A stretch of 64,000 bases of DNA from contig JAEUWP010000264.1 in NCBI GenBank assembly GCA_018524725.1, forward strand, positions 62,001-126,000. The letters run 5' to 3'. The notes under the pieces are model-generated. The model did no database searches and was not told where the DNA came from. It saw only the letters and a program-made list of their open reading frames with translations. Position numbers and translations under genes: made by a program. The stretch comes from Podaxis mareebaensis (taxonomy: Eukaryota; Basidiomycota; Agaricomycetes; Agaricales; Agaricaceae). Below are positions 1 to 9,608 of this stretch, piece after piece (the stretch's first letter is position 1; each line of letters starts with the position of its first letter).

Positions 1-1020
1 CTCGACGTCATTAGTACTTCCCTTCCAACACTCACCTCCATTGAGCTCCTGGGTCCTTTCCTTGTTAAGCCACCAGCATGGCAGAAATTCTTCACTACCC
101 ACCCGAATCTCGAAAGGTTTCTTATCACCCAAAGCCCTCGCTTTGACCTGGAATGTTTACAGACCCTTCTCTCATCGTGTGGTCCTAACCTGTGCGCACT
201 GCGATTGAAGGAGATCGGAAAGCTTAACGACGAACTCCTGCGAGAATTGGCCAAACTAGGCCAAGATGGGAATACAAGTCAGTTGACCTACCTTGACCTC
301 TCCGACCCGGGCGAGTCTTGCGAAGAAGAGGCAATGGTCGAGCTGCTTTCCTCCGTTGGAAACGGACTCACACACCTTAACGTCTCGAACCATACCCTCC
401 TCACTGACACATTCCTCAGTGAAGGCATCTTACCCTACACGACATCCCTTGACACTCTCATACTCAACAACCTGCCCGAACTAACAGACAAGGGTGTTGC
501 TGGATTCTTCAAATCCTGGAGTAACAACCGCCCACTTGTTCATCTCGACCTATCAAGGAATCACGCCCTGGCAGATGACTCCCTCAAAGCAATACTTGGA
601 CATTCTGGAGAGAAGCTGGAAGAGTTGAATGTGAATGGGTGGAAGGGGCTCGGAGAGGACGCGTTGATGAGTCTTGCAATTATGGCGCCGGAGCTGAAAA
701 AGGTGGATGTTGGCTGGGTGAGGGAAATGTCGGATTTCGTTGTTAAAGCTTGGGTGGATGGAGCTCCCGAAAGCATGGTTGACAGGAAAGGCGAGATGGA
801 TGCGATGGAGGTGGATGGTGAAGTTGTGAGGAAGGGGGGATGTAGAAAGTTGGAAGAGGTCAAGGTATGGGGATGTAATCGCATAACGTTGGACTGTCCA
901 AGGAAGGTGAGTTCCTGCTGCACTCTTATCGTGATATCTTTGTTGGACCTAACTTTCTTACAGAAGGGAATGAGCATCTACGGCGTTGAGGCGCATACCG
1001 TTATCCGAACCTTTGCTTGA
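1..1020 (+). CDS. RAD7-like leucine-rich-repeat DNA repair protein (3' part)
   Basis: Frame 1 is open from the first base, so the 5' part lies outside the window. The visible part is a chain of cysteine-poor leucine-rich repeats (LTHLNVSNHTLLTD, LVHLDLSRNHALAD, LEELNVNGWKGLGED), and it ends with a K-V-W-G-C-N-R-I-T segment followed by a S-I-Y-G-V-E tail. This is the ending I know from Rad7/Rhp7, the LRR partner of Rad16 in global-genome nucleotide excision repair. A 57 nt intron (907-963, GTGAGT...TTACAG) fits between C-P-R-K and K-G-M-S-I-Y-G. It is a multiple of three and has no stop, so the frame stays open through it, but the family tail favours splicing. The stop is TGA at 1018-1020. An acidic, methionine-rich insert (around 780-835) interrupts the last repeats. 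A generic F-box/LRR protein is the main alternative. Confidence 0.75.
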   Translation, partial: LDVISTSLPTLTSIELLGPFLVKPPAWQKFFTTHPNLERFLITQSPRFDLECLQTLLSSCGPNLCALRLKEIGKLNDELLRELAKLGQDGNTSQLTYLDLSDPGESCEEEAMVELLSSVGNGLTHLNVSNHTLLTDTFLSEGILPYTTSLDTLILNNLPELTDKGVAGFFKSWSNNRPLVHLDLSRNHALADDSLKAILGHSGEKLEELNVNGWKGLGEDALMSLAIMAPELKKVDVGWVREMSDFVVKAWVDGAPESMVDRKGEMDAMEVDGEVVRKGGCRKLEEVKVWGCNRITLDCPRKVSSCCTLIVISLLDLTFLQKGMSIYGVEAHTVIRTFA

Positions 1021-1481
1021 CGGTGTAATTGTGGCTCTCGACTAGGTACGCTCTGATTGTTCGCTTACGTTCACAAGTCATACCCATGCACTTACGACAA
1101 ACTTTCGGAGGCGGGAAAGAATGCATTCGTGTCAAAGCTAATAGAACTACAAGGATCCCCCGACTTTTACCGCACAAGTCCACTACATATTCAACTGAAC
1201 TGCGAAACCGCGTTCGAGGCGTTAATGCCTGCCACATATATTTTTGAACGTGTTTGTATAGGAACGCATACGGATAGATTATCAACCGGGAATTATGTAT
1301 TATACATGATTCATGCAGTGTCCACTGATCCCGCAATTGACGGGCATCTCGTGCCTATAACGATGGATCAATTAACACGATGGGCCCCGCACGCCGCTCA
1401 GCACTTGCATGAGCCGGGCTTGCATTGGCACCTGTACGGTCAATATGAACACAAGCTCTATATCATGATTGTATAAGACAC

Positions 1482-1671
1482 TTACGAGCTTCCGCATGCG
1501 CAGGATGACGAGCCACAGCCATTGTTGTTGTTCAGGGGAACAGCGTTGTTGGAACAACCGCAGTTAGAGCAGTTGCAAGACGAAGTGCAGTTGCAAGACA
1601 AAGAGCACTGGAATGATAAGGATTAGGAGGATTAACATTTAACGAGTGAGTTCATCAAGTGTACCCACCAT
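1482..1671 (-). CDS. Metallothionein, 42 aa, two exons
   Basis: Minus-strand gene that starts with ATG at 1671-1669, followed directly by a 61 nt intron (1668-1608, GTGGGT...TTCCAG); exon 2 is 1607-1482. The product has 42 residues, of which 10 are Cys (positions 2, 6, 8, 12, 14, 17, 19, 32, 37, 39). Cys-X-Cys pairs occur four times: CNC twice, then CGC and CAC. There is no His, Tyr or Trp and no aromatic residue at all. Such composition is diagnostic of small fungal metallothioneins, which bind Cu(I), Zn or Cd in the cytosol through thiolate clusters. Seven Cys sit in the N-terminal half and three near the C-terminus, separated by an Asn-rich linker. A TATA box lies 94 bp upstream of the ATG. 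The first exon contributes only the start codon, so the exact start is the weakest part; an alternative ATG at about 1655 would need a 36 nt intron. Confidence 0.72.
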
Positions 1672-1764
1672 AGCGATTCTGAAGAGCGAGGTATGAATAT
1701 ATGAATTATGAAGTGAAGGGCGTCGAAGTGATGATGATGAATTTCAGACTCCAGCTAGCGAGCC

Positions 1765-1772
1765 CTTTTATA
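1765..1772 (-). promoter_or_regulatory. TATA box of the metallothionein gene
   Basis: TATAAAAG on the minus strand in the context GGGTATAAAAGGGC, about 94 bp upstream of the metallothionein ATG. With a start site about 30 bp downstream this leaves a leader of about 60 nt. A strong TATA box is expected for an inducible stress gene. I did not find a convincing copper or metal response element. Confidence 0.6.
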
Positions 1773-4426
1773 CCCAAAGGCCGGCAACTAAAAAGGGAGT
1801 TGCGCTTGATCAGCAGCCGGTGGCATTGTCACGGAATGCAAGTGAGCGATTTGTTGGATGATAATCTTGTCCCGAAGAGGCAATTTCGGAGATCCGCAGC
1901 CTTCGGATGAGTCGAAATAACTCGAGGCTCTGCCTGAGCGATTTTTTGGACACAAGTGGGCACATGCCTCTGACGTTCTATCCGAGGTTGCCACCTCGGA
2001 CTACGTGCCTTTTGTAATGGTGCCACGAATGCAGTTCCTGGAATGTTCTAGATTCGATGTCGGTAGTCTAGAGGCTCGAGGGATGTCGACACCGAGCGCT
2101 GAGCACTGAACAAAGGCTGCCAGGAGTTGGTGGGAATAGGCGCGACTATGATAGGCAAGCAAGCAATGAAATGAATCCAAGTCTACGCTTGGGTCCGTTG
2201 CGCGAGTCTACAAAACTTCTACTCGCAATTCCTCTCAGATGAATTGCCCTGTGATCTCGAGGTGTCCCAGTTGTGTTATTTTGGGCGGACAAGGACAAGC
2301 GCCGATAACGAACGAGCTCCGGCCGTATTCCTTTAACTATTCCCTTGTTATTGCCATTCAATTCCCGGACGAAGGAGTCCTCGGATGAGGGATAGACGCC
2401 CGGGCCATCCAGGCGAAGCGAGGCATTGGTGACCTCTCTGGGCCATTATTTCAAGGTTAATAAGCAGAAATTCGTCTTAGAAACTATGGCTCCATCAAAT
2501 CCAGGGGCAGAATATACCTGAATGTGGTATTTCACACATACCGCGAACCAGCCCGTGGTGCCTCCTGTTCAACCAACGCGGCGAGGGTTTCAGCGTTTGC
2601 ATGCCACAGAGGTCCGAGTCGACTTCTCGGAACCTTTCCCGAAGTCAACAGTTTAGATGTGGAGATAACACCATAACTCAAAACGCAAGGGTGTCGCCAG
2701 CAGAAACAGATTGCGTTGAGGGTGAGAGAACACCCCCGGTCTGGAACATGCTTGGTCGAAGGCACTGGGAAGCATTCCGGTAGGTACAGCGCCTATCCCT
2801 ACATGAGTTCCGTGGAGCCTCTAATGAAGTTTTGCCCGAGGCGGGCAAGCAAACTATGATTTCAATCCTCTAGTGCTGCCTCAGCTTGTGTTGGGGAAAG
2901 ATTGCTTGGCCCGGGTTCGACATCCCATTGGAATGTTAATTGTCAGGGATAGAGCAGTGTGCGTCAGAGATCCCTTCAAGATGCAGAATCTGACACGTCG
3001 GAACCGCTCGAGTGGACGTTAAAATGCAAGAACTTGGAGCGCTGTTGAACCTCTTTATTACAAGTGACAATGACGTCAATGGACATTCTTTCTATATGGT
3101 AATTACAGGAAAAGGCGAACCTAGCGTTGTCCCAACAGTACCGACCTCCCATGTAAAAAGTGTTCCTCCGGCGCCCGCCACGGGGACGGTTCTGCGATAA
3201 CTCCAAGCTAGGGAATATCTCTGGACAATTCAGAACGACAACTAGTTGTGGCCATCGACTTTTTTTCGACCATTAGTAACGCGGCTCTAGCTGCAGTGCT
3301 AGTGTAATCTACGGATGAAGAATATAAATGGCAATGTTAAGGGATTATGGTGAAGCAAAGCCGGAGGCAAGGGGTATTCTGCAGAGGTGGATACCGCTAG
3401 TGGATGGTCAGGCCTAATACAACTTGGTGGTTCAGAAGTGTTGTGGTCATCGTCTCAGTCAAGTCCAAGGTTTACTTAACTGCTGATAGCAGTCAGTAGG
3501 CATGATAGGAAATAAGTAAAGAGCGTCCCCCTGCGTCCATCGCATGCTGCCATTCGAACTTAGCATAAAGCCCCCATTGCACCAAATAGCCCTTAGATAG
3601 GCAATCAATTGATTTATTACGTTGAGGTTCCCCAGATGCCCTATCTTAAGACTCCATCCCCATAGACGTATGGACGTCTGTTTTTTTAGTTATTCCTAGG
3701 AACTTGCGCGTTTTAACTTATTAATAACTGTACTTGTCTCATTTCCTTCATTGTCGTCGCAATGGAGGATGTGCGTATTTGGCGACTGAAGAACTAGAGA
3801 TAGAATCGTCTGCTCGATAACCAGGCCACTTTGTTCCCACCATTCCTCTGTCTTCCACCCGCTGAACCCCATTCAATGCCCATCAGCATCCGCATGTGTC
3901 CATTGCCAACATCGCTGAGCTATATCAATTGATGATTATTGGGAAAGCATATCAGGATGCGTCACATCCCACTCATTTGATATACACCGTGACCTGCGAG
4001 TTTCAAGGGCCACCTTCAGGTTCTTCAAACACTGCTAATTGCAAATCGTGGCATCATTAGTACATGGCCAGTGCACACTCCAGTGAAGTGACCCCGATGT
4101 GGTAGATAGGATATCCTTGCAACAATGGAATTCTGGTTAGAATGCAAATTTTCAATGAAGCTCATGTCACGGTCGTAGGTTTCAGCCAGCATGCTTGCAT
4201 CAACACGAGGTCAAGAGAAGTAGCAAGTCATGATTGAGTATTAAAACCTTCGTTACTGTTTTAACATTACATATTCTAGTGGCATTGTATGTATGATGGA
4301 ATCTCCCACTAAATGGAATGAGACATGCGCGGAACTAGGTATTTACATGTATCTGACTCCCACAATTTCGCCTCGTACCTTCAAAATCATCCGGTAAGGT
4401 CGGAAGCATCTTAGGCCCTCCAGTTG
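1773..4426. other. Gene-poor interval, no supported gene
   Basis: No open frame here shows family features or a consistent exon chain. Short frames are scattered on both strands. A stretch at 2991-3070 shares collinear blocks with 6563-6610 (GTCGGAACCGC, GAGTGGA, TGCAAG, CTTTATT), which suggests old, decayed repeat copies. I see no terminal repeats and no RNA gene. Confidence 0.4.
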
Positions 4427-5050
4427 CTATAATACAGCGTCAAAGTTGTGCACGTGGGGGTAAAAGTGACTGTAACTCGCCTCAAGGGCTCTGAATGCGT
4501 CCATGAGGTCCTTTCTGAAGTCCCTCCATATACTCCGATTCATATCCGAATTGACACGCTCGCGGAAGGCAGTCGTTGCATTGTCTCCGAATAAAACTGT
4601 GTGAACTCCAAGGGGCAAGACCCGCATTCTCCACGGTATTCGAATGATCTAGAATGGCCTCCAGATAAGAAATCATTTCGTCTATAGGGCTCGAGTCTTA
4701 TGTACCTGGTCCAGTGTAGGCTCTGTCTGAAACTGCCACCGCAAAAGTGAGTTTGCAGGCGAAGGGAAACACTATTTACTTACGATATTGCCAACCGCCA
4801 CTGTTGATGACCCACCAGCATCTGGTGGCGCAATAAAATCAAACCAGACATCCAATGCATTTGCAGTGGGGATCGGGGCGGCATCAGCTTGTAAAGATAT
4901 CATAGTCATGTGAGAGAGAAAGACCGAAATCAGAAGCACCAAGGACGGGGATAACGGAGCGAGGAAACAAGTGTTTTATATCTTCTCGACATGTACTCGA
5001 CCAAACTGTAGAAAACAAGTCCATGAGGCGTTGCCAAATATCCCTGTGTT
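4427..5050 (-). CDS. Unknown multi-exon protein (5' end not resolved)
   Basis: Four minus-strand exons join in one frame: 5050-4997, 4887-4784, 4732-4706 and 4648-4427 (stop TAG). The introns are 109, 51 (GTAAGT...GGCAG) and 57 nt (GTACAT...TTCTAG) in that order, and every phase matches. The joined sequence reads from HRDIWQRLMDLFSTVW, through a Pro/Gly-rich stretch with DVWFDFIAPPDAGG, to a C-terminus with VLPLGVHTVLFGD and a helical MNRSIWRDFRKDLMDAF segment. The exon at 5050 begins after an acceptor (TTTTTCAG), so at least one more exon lies upstream. I found no in-frame start within 150 bp, so the gene is either 5'-truncated or its first exon is further away. I do not recognise the family and do not assign a function. 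Confidence 0.42.
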
Positions 5051-5570
5051 CTGAAAAATATTCCAACGCTTCGGATTAGGTTCGCTGCCGACGTATGTCG
5101 AATGACTAGTTTCTATAAAGTTCCCTTCATACAATCCCCTCGTTCTTTTGGACGTCTACATGATTTTTGAGTACTTCTTGTCAATATGGACCAACTGAAG
5201 GGAATAGATCAGAGGGGAGGAGAGGTGCTGGTACCTTCCGATGGGGTCTGCGCGATGGTTACCGGGGACGACTGGGTCGGGGCGATGAGTATCAGGACTC
5301 AGAAGAACCGAACAGAAGCACGAACTGACTTGGAGTACATCTGCAGGCTACTGACAAGCATGCATAACGAAGGTTTAGCCCCTCATAACTCGGGCTTCAT
5401 TGCCTCCAGTACAGGTATGACTAGACGATGTGGGTCGTCGAATTCGTTCCACTAATTGGACTAGTATTCTTAGACTAGAAGCCGTGAGAACAGAAAGATC
5501 GAAGAGAAGGTATCCGCCTATGTATACGGCAGCTGACCAGGAAATGAAGGGCCAGTTGGAGCTGAGAAGT

Positions 5571-5621
5571 GGGGACCACCGGGGAGCGGGGACCACCGAG
5601 GAGTGGGGACCACCGAGGAGC
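5571..5621 (+). repeat. GC-rich minisatellite, 17 bp x 3
   Basis: Three perfect-length tandem copies of GGGGACCACCGRGGAGY at 5571-5587, 5588-5604 and 5605-5621, differing only at the two degenerate positions. The array sits in otherwise featureless DNA. Confidence 0.9.
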
Positions 5622-5792
5622 GGCGGTAGGCGATTACTTCCCCTTTGATTGCAAAGTGCAGTTCGCTGGTGGCCGCCGATCATGAGATTTTGAAAGCGGA
5701 GTCCCACTTTATGTCAGCGAATTTGCAGAGTAACCTTCTCATAACCTTCCTGCAATTTCTTGTCCTTGGTGGTGGGTGCCAACGTTCCCCAG

Positions 5793-5845
5793 GATCTAGC
5801 TGTACGTCGATTTTTTTTTTTAAAAAAAAAAGATCTAGTTGTACG
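5793..5845. repeat. T11A10 tract flanked by 14 bp direct repeats
   Basis: GATCTAGYTGTACG occurs at 5793-5806 and again at 5832-5845 in the same orientation. Between them are TCGA, 11 T and 10 A (5811-5831), a near-perfect palindrome. The direct repeats look like a target-site duplication. Confidence 0.7.
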
Positions 5846-6150
5846 GCCAAAGGCGACAACGAAGTTGGGCTATCGCTTGCTGTGCCCATCGACCCTCGTC
5901 TGTACCACTACGTGACAAGGAAAGTTAGAGCACTGGGTCTGGGCTGCTGGCGATTCTGTGAAGGTTGGGTCATAGGTCCCTGGACAAGGCACTTGTCGAT
6001 GTTCCGAGTTACCTGTACTGGATTTGGCCCTTTAGGCCAACGCTGAATCTCTCATGAGCGGGGTTTAATGAGAGCAAAGACAAAGGTCGGTATAGACAGC
6101 TCCGCGACGAACCCTTGGCGAGAAATGGTTTCTCCACAATCCCTGTCTGG

Positions 6151-6679
6151 TTACCGCCGCAAATCTGTCGCAACTCGCGCTGCCTGTTTCAGTACTCGGA
6201 ACTTCAGCACTTCAGGACATTGGGTTTGGTAGCCAGATGGCGTCAATGAGTACATCAAGACCGCTTTCTTGGCCGGAAGACCAGCTTGCAAACCCTTGCA
6301 GACCCGCATGCCAAAATCAATGCCCCCATCGTTTTGGGGTAAGCAAGCGGGCCCTAGGGACAGGGTACAGTGGTGCAATACCAATACCAAGGATGGGGGT
6401 AACACAATGATATCTATTATTGATCTCTTGTCATTGTCCCGTGTTCGGAGATCATACTGAGACACTGCACGAGGTGAAGGTCATGCCGGAGGCGAACAGA
6501 GGTTCTCCAAGATAGATAGCATGCGCAATCACAGTCACATTCCTAAATAAATGGCTCCAGGGGTCGGAACCGCATGAGTGGAGTGCAAGCCCTTTATTGG
6601 AGTCACCACGAGTGTTAGTACAACCTCGTTTTTCTATGCCCGGATGCGCTTCATGTCCTTTGGCGCCTAATACCCAATA
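6151..6679 (-). pseudogene. Decayed or partial coding remnant, unknown family
   Basis: A minus-strand frame is open from 6679 to 6466. It can be spliced (donor GTGTCT, acceptor CCCTAG, 112 nt intron 6465-6354) to a second block, 6353-6151, ending in TAA. The joined frame has coding-like composition: ALHSCGSDPWSHLFRNV and VIAHAIYLGEPLFASGM in the first block, GIDFGMRVCKGLQAGLPAKK in the second. There is no start codon near the 5' end, where a TGA lies directly upstream at 6680-6682. The intron is longer than usual here. A weak copy of the HSxGSD part may exist near 3000. It could be the 3' end of a real gene whose start is lost. Confidence 0.25.
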
Positions 6680-6682
6680 TCA

Positions 6683-9608
6683 CGGCCGCATTGGAGCTAC
6701 TCCGAGCTCGCCTTGAGGTTTCAAGCCATCTCCCTGTGTCACATGATCAGCTGAAAAGATCATCGAGTAGGGTGAAAAAGGCAAACCTTTCCTACCACCG
6801 TTATGGCTGAGAACCACTACTCAAGCGATCTTGACATTGCGTTGAATGTCCTTCTTACCAATGTGTCGCATGTGGAACTTAGTGTACCTGCAGATGTCGC
6901 TGAGGTACTAATATGTGTAGCGCGGCTGCTGAGTGTGACATCATGATCGCATACAGTGATTCCGCTAGTCCAGCCGTCATCAGCTACCCGCAATAGCCAA
7001 CAACTACCAAGCTCGTCATCAGTTTCACCCACCGGGCGTCGCTGCATGTTCGTGCCTGCAATGTACCTCGTCCAGTCTTTGGGGTGCTCGCAGCTTGAGC
7101 TAGAAACTCTGGTAGGGTTAAGTCATGAGAGCGCCGCCACTACAATCACAGAATTTCCGCGACCCGTTGCATAACTGATCTATGTGCTGTAATAGATCAC
7201 GTACATGTAGGTATATCAAAACGGCGGTTTAACATTCTGCACCTCAACCCTTAGCCTACGTGTAACCCGATATTGTCCAACGCCTCAAAAGATTGTGTCA
7301 GCTATTTAATCTATGTTTGACTGCCTTCTCCTACACACATATGACCCTTCTGCTCTCAGAGTCTCTCCCTGGTCCGGCGAGCTTCGAGGTAAGTCGTGTT
7401 CATGGTTCCTTATCTCAGCATTCTAACAATCTTTGACAGTTTTTTCCAGCAATAATGGGTCCGGAGGGGCGGTCTTTGGTCCTCGTTGTAAGAGTCACGC
7501 CGCGGAACCCTAAGCAAATATGTCAGAGGATGTAATGCTCATGCGACAATTGTGCCACTTGACGGCACGCGGGTTCTATGCCGTTCAACTGATGGTCGGG
7601 CCTTCAACAACCGTTCTTCGAGCCGTTTCGTTATTTACAGCATTGATATAATGAAGTGGTGGATCATGGCATTTATTTTAGCCACCTGGTGGAGATTCCT
7701 CAGGTCGTAATTTGTTGTTCATCACGCGATATTACAATGACATACCGATCTTTGTCACTTGTGGTCTCTTTGTGTAGCGTGCATCGTCGGAAACAGGTTC
7801 TGCACTCCGAAGATCGCCTGAGCGATTACAATAATGATGGTGGCCGCATTCTTCCGTGTTTTTTGGAGTGGTGCGTGTCAAGTTCCTGTCAGCCGCACAT
7901 TATTCTGAGATTTGAGGCTTAGGGTCGGGAAACTCCCCACACGCACTGCATATTGACCAGGTTCTGGGTCCACCACTACTAAATAGCTTATGGCTGGCGT
8001 TGAGATCTGCGCGGCAGCACCCAGGATAAATCCATGCGACAGCACAGTTTCAGCATACTCAATGTGTCGCCACAACTGTGATACTCAGGTGGCGCCAAAG
8101 GATGCGACAGGAGCCTGGTGATGCATTCCATATTCAACGTTCTCGAGTTGATCTTGTCGAGTGTTTACCTGATCGACTGAATGCAAATCCAGCAACGATG
8201 ATTGGACGATGTCCTCGAACCTTGAGGCCGTGGACACCCGTCGGACACTGCGGGCTCTTATGCTATGTCCGTCTCCGTGCCGCCTGAACCTGGGATAAAT
8301 ACGTACATTATTAACTCTTTATCAAATTCCTTGAATTAACCACAGAGTGATATGTTAGCGAGCGGTGGATAATTACATAAGTAATGCCAAATACAACTCG
8401 AAAATTATCTCAAAACCTTCAAGGGCGTTGTTACGAGTTTAAGGTACCTCAAGCCTTGACCTGAATGAGACGCGCTTCATTTGAGGCGACTTGGTCTCAG
8501 AAAGCTCAAGCGCTGAGGAACAGATCCAACCAATTTAAGAGAACCGTATAGGCGCGGAAAAATTTCTGCTCTTCTCGTCTGAATGGGGGTATCCATGGCC
8601 GAGATTTTCGTGTTTGTCTAATTCGGTGCACTATGCCATACCGAGCCACACTTCTCCCTCGTGTCGATGAAACTCGTTCCAGCCAACCGAATGGGACGGG
8701 AGAAGTTGTGTGTTTTCTCGAGAACAGTGCTATGGAGCAAATGTAATTTATGGACTGGTCACGCGACGAGGTAGTGATCGAAAGGGTGTATGGACCTACG
8801 TTGATTGGGAATGGGTCATGAGGGTGATTGTAGCACCAACAGCAGGTGAGCATCAGGACGAGAATGGTAGTGATATAATAGTAGCGTACCTGATACACAA
8901 TCTCGCAAGCGCCGTGCTCATTGACAGAGTAGATGCAACAACCTTATTAGGCAGGTATGTATACGTAGTAGTGACATGTACGCATCGGAGGAAGAGACAA
9001 GTAGCAAGGGTCGACCGGAGTCCTTTCACAACACATACTCTCGGGCGATAGTCGGACAGTGTGCGACGTTCGTGGTATTGCGCACCGATTCGTCATCAGT
9101 CAAAATGATGATCACGGAATAGCTTCACAGGCTACCGCTAGAGTGTACCTTCTCTCCGACACACGAATCCGAAGGGCGCTCGATGACATACCAAATGGAA
9201 AGATAAGGTTTCAATGGAAACCAGATGCTGATGAATGGATTGAGGTAAGCGAATGATGAGTCCCTTTCTTGGTGTGCTCCAGCTGGTTGGGGAAGACAGG
9301 CAAAGAACGCCAGGTGACGTGTCCATACAGCCTGCCGATAGACCATCCCATCTAAATTTGAAATGAGTGATAAGGGTTTGGAGAGCAAGGGGTATGGCGC
9401 TACGCCACAATGAGCGTGGCAGGTCATGTTACTGTCATGGTTTTTCGTCGTGTATGTTTCCATACATCCATACATTGTGATGAACAAAAGCATGTGTCAA
9501 GTCTCGCCAATGTCCGTCACTGGTGGCGACTAGCAGTAACCTTCAAAAACCCATATATTCATCTATCCTCCCAGGAGAACGTCCCAATCAGACCATTTGT
9601 GTGCTTTG
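6683..9608. other. Gene-poor interval with scattered short frames
   Basis: Frames of 60-130 codons occur on both strands (for example 8506-8898 minus and 9059-9256 plus), but none has a recognisable domain or a consistent exon chain. A possible two-exon frame at 7350-7525 has a good GTAAGT donor and GACAG acceptor but encodes only about 46 residues. Nothing is called as a gene. Confidence 0.35.

Noticed and set aside
1057..1476. 139-codon plus-strand frame overlapping the metallothionein 3' side
   Set aside because: No ATG at its start, no domain, and it faces the better supported minus-strand gene; may be a chance frame.
2905..2935. GGGTTCGACATCCC resembling a tRNA T arm
   Set aside because: No acceptor stem, D arm or anticodon stem can be folded around it.
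7350..7525. Two-exon reading with GTAAGT donor and GACAG acceptor
   Set aside because: Only about 46 residues, no domain and no supporting neighbours.
8506..8898. 130-codon minus-strand frame, and plus-strand frames at 8710-9256
   Set aside because: Neither strand gives a consistent exon chain or known motif; both overlap each other.
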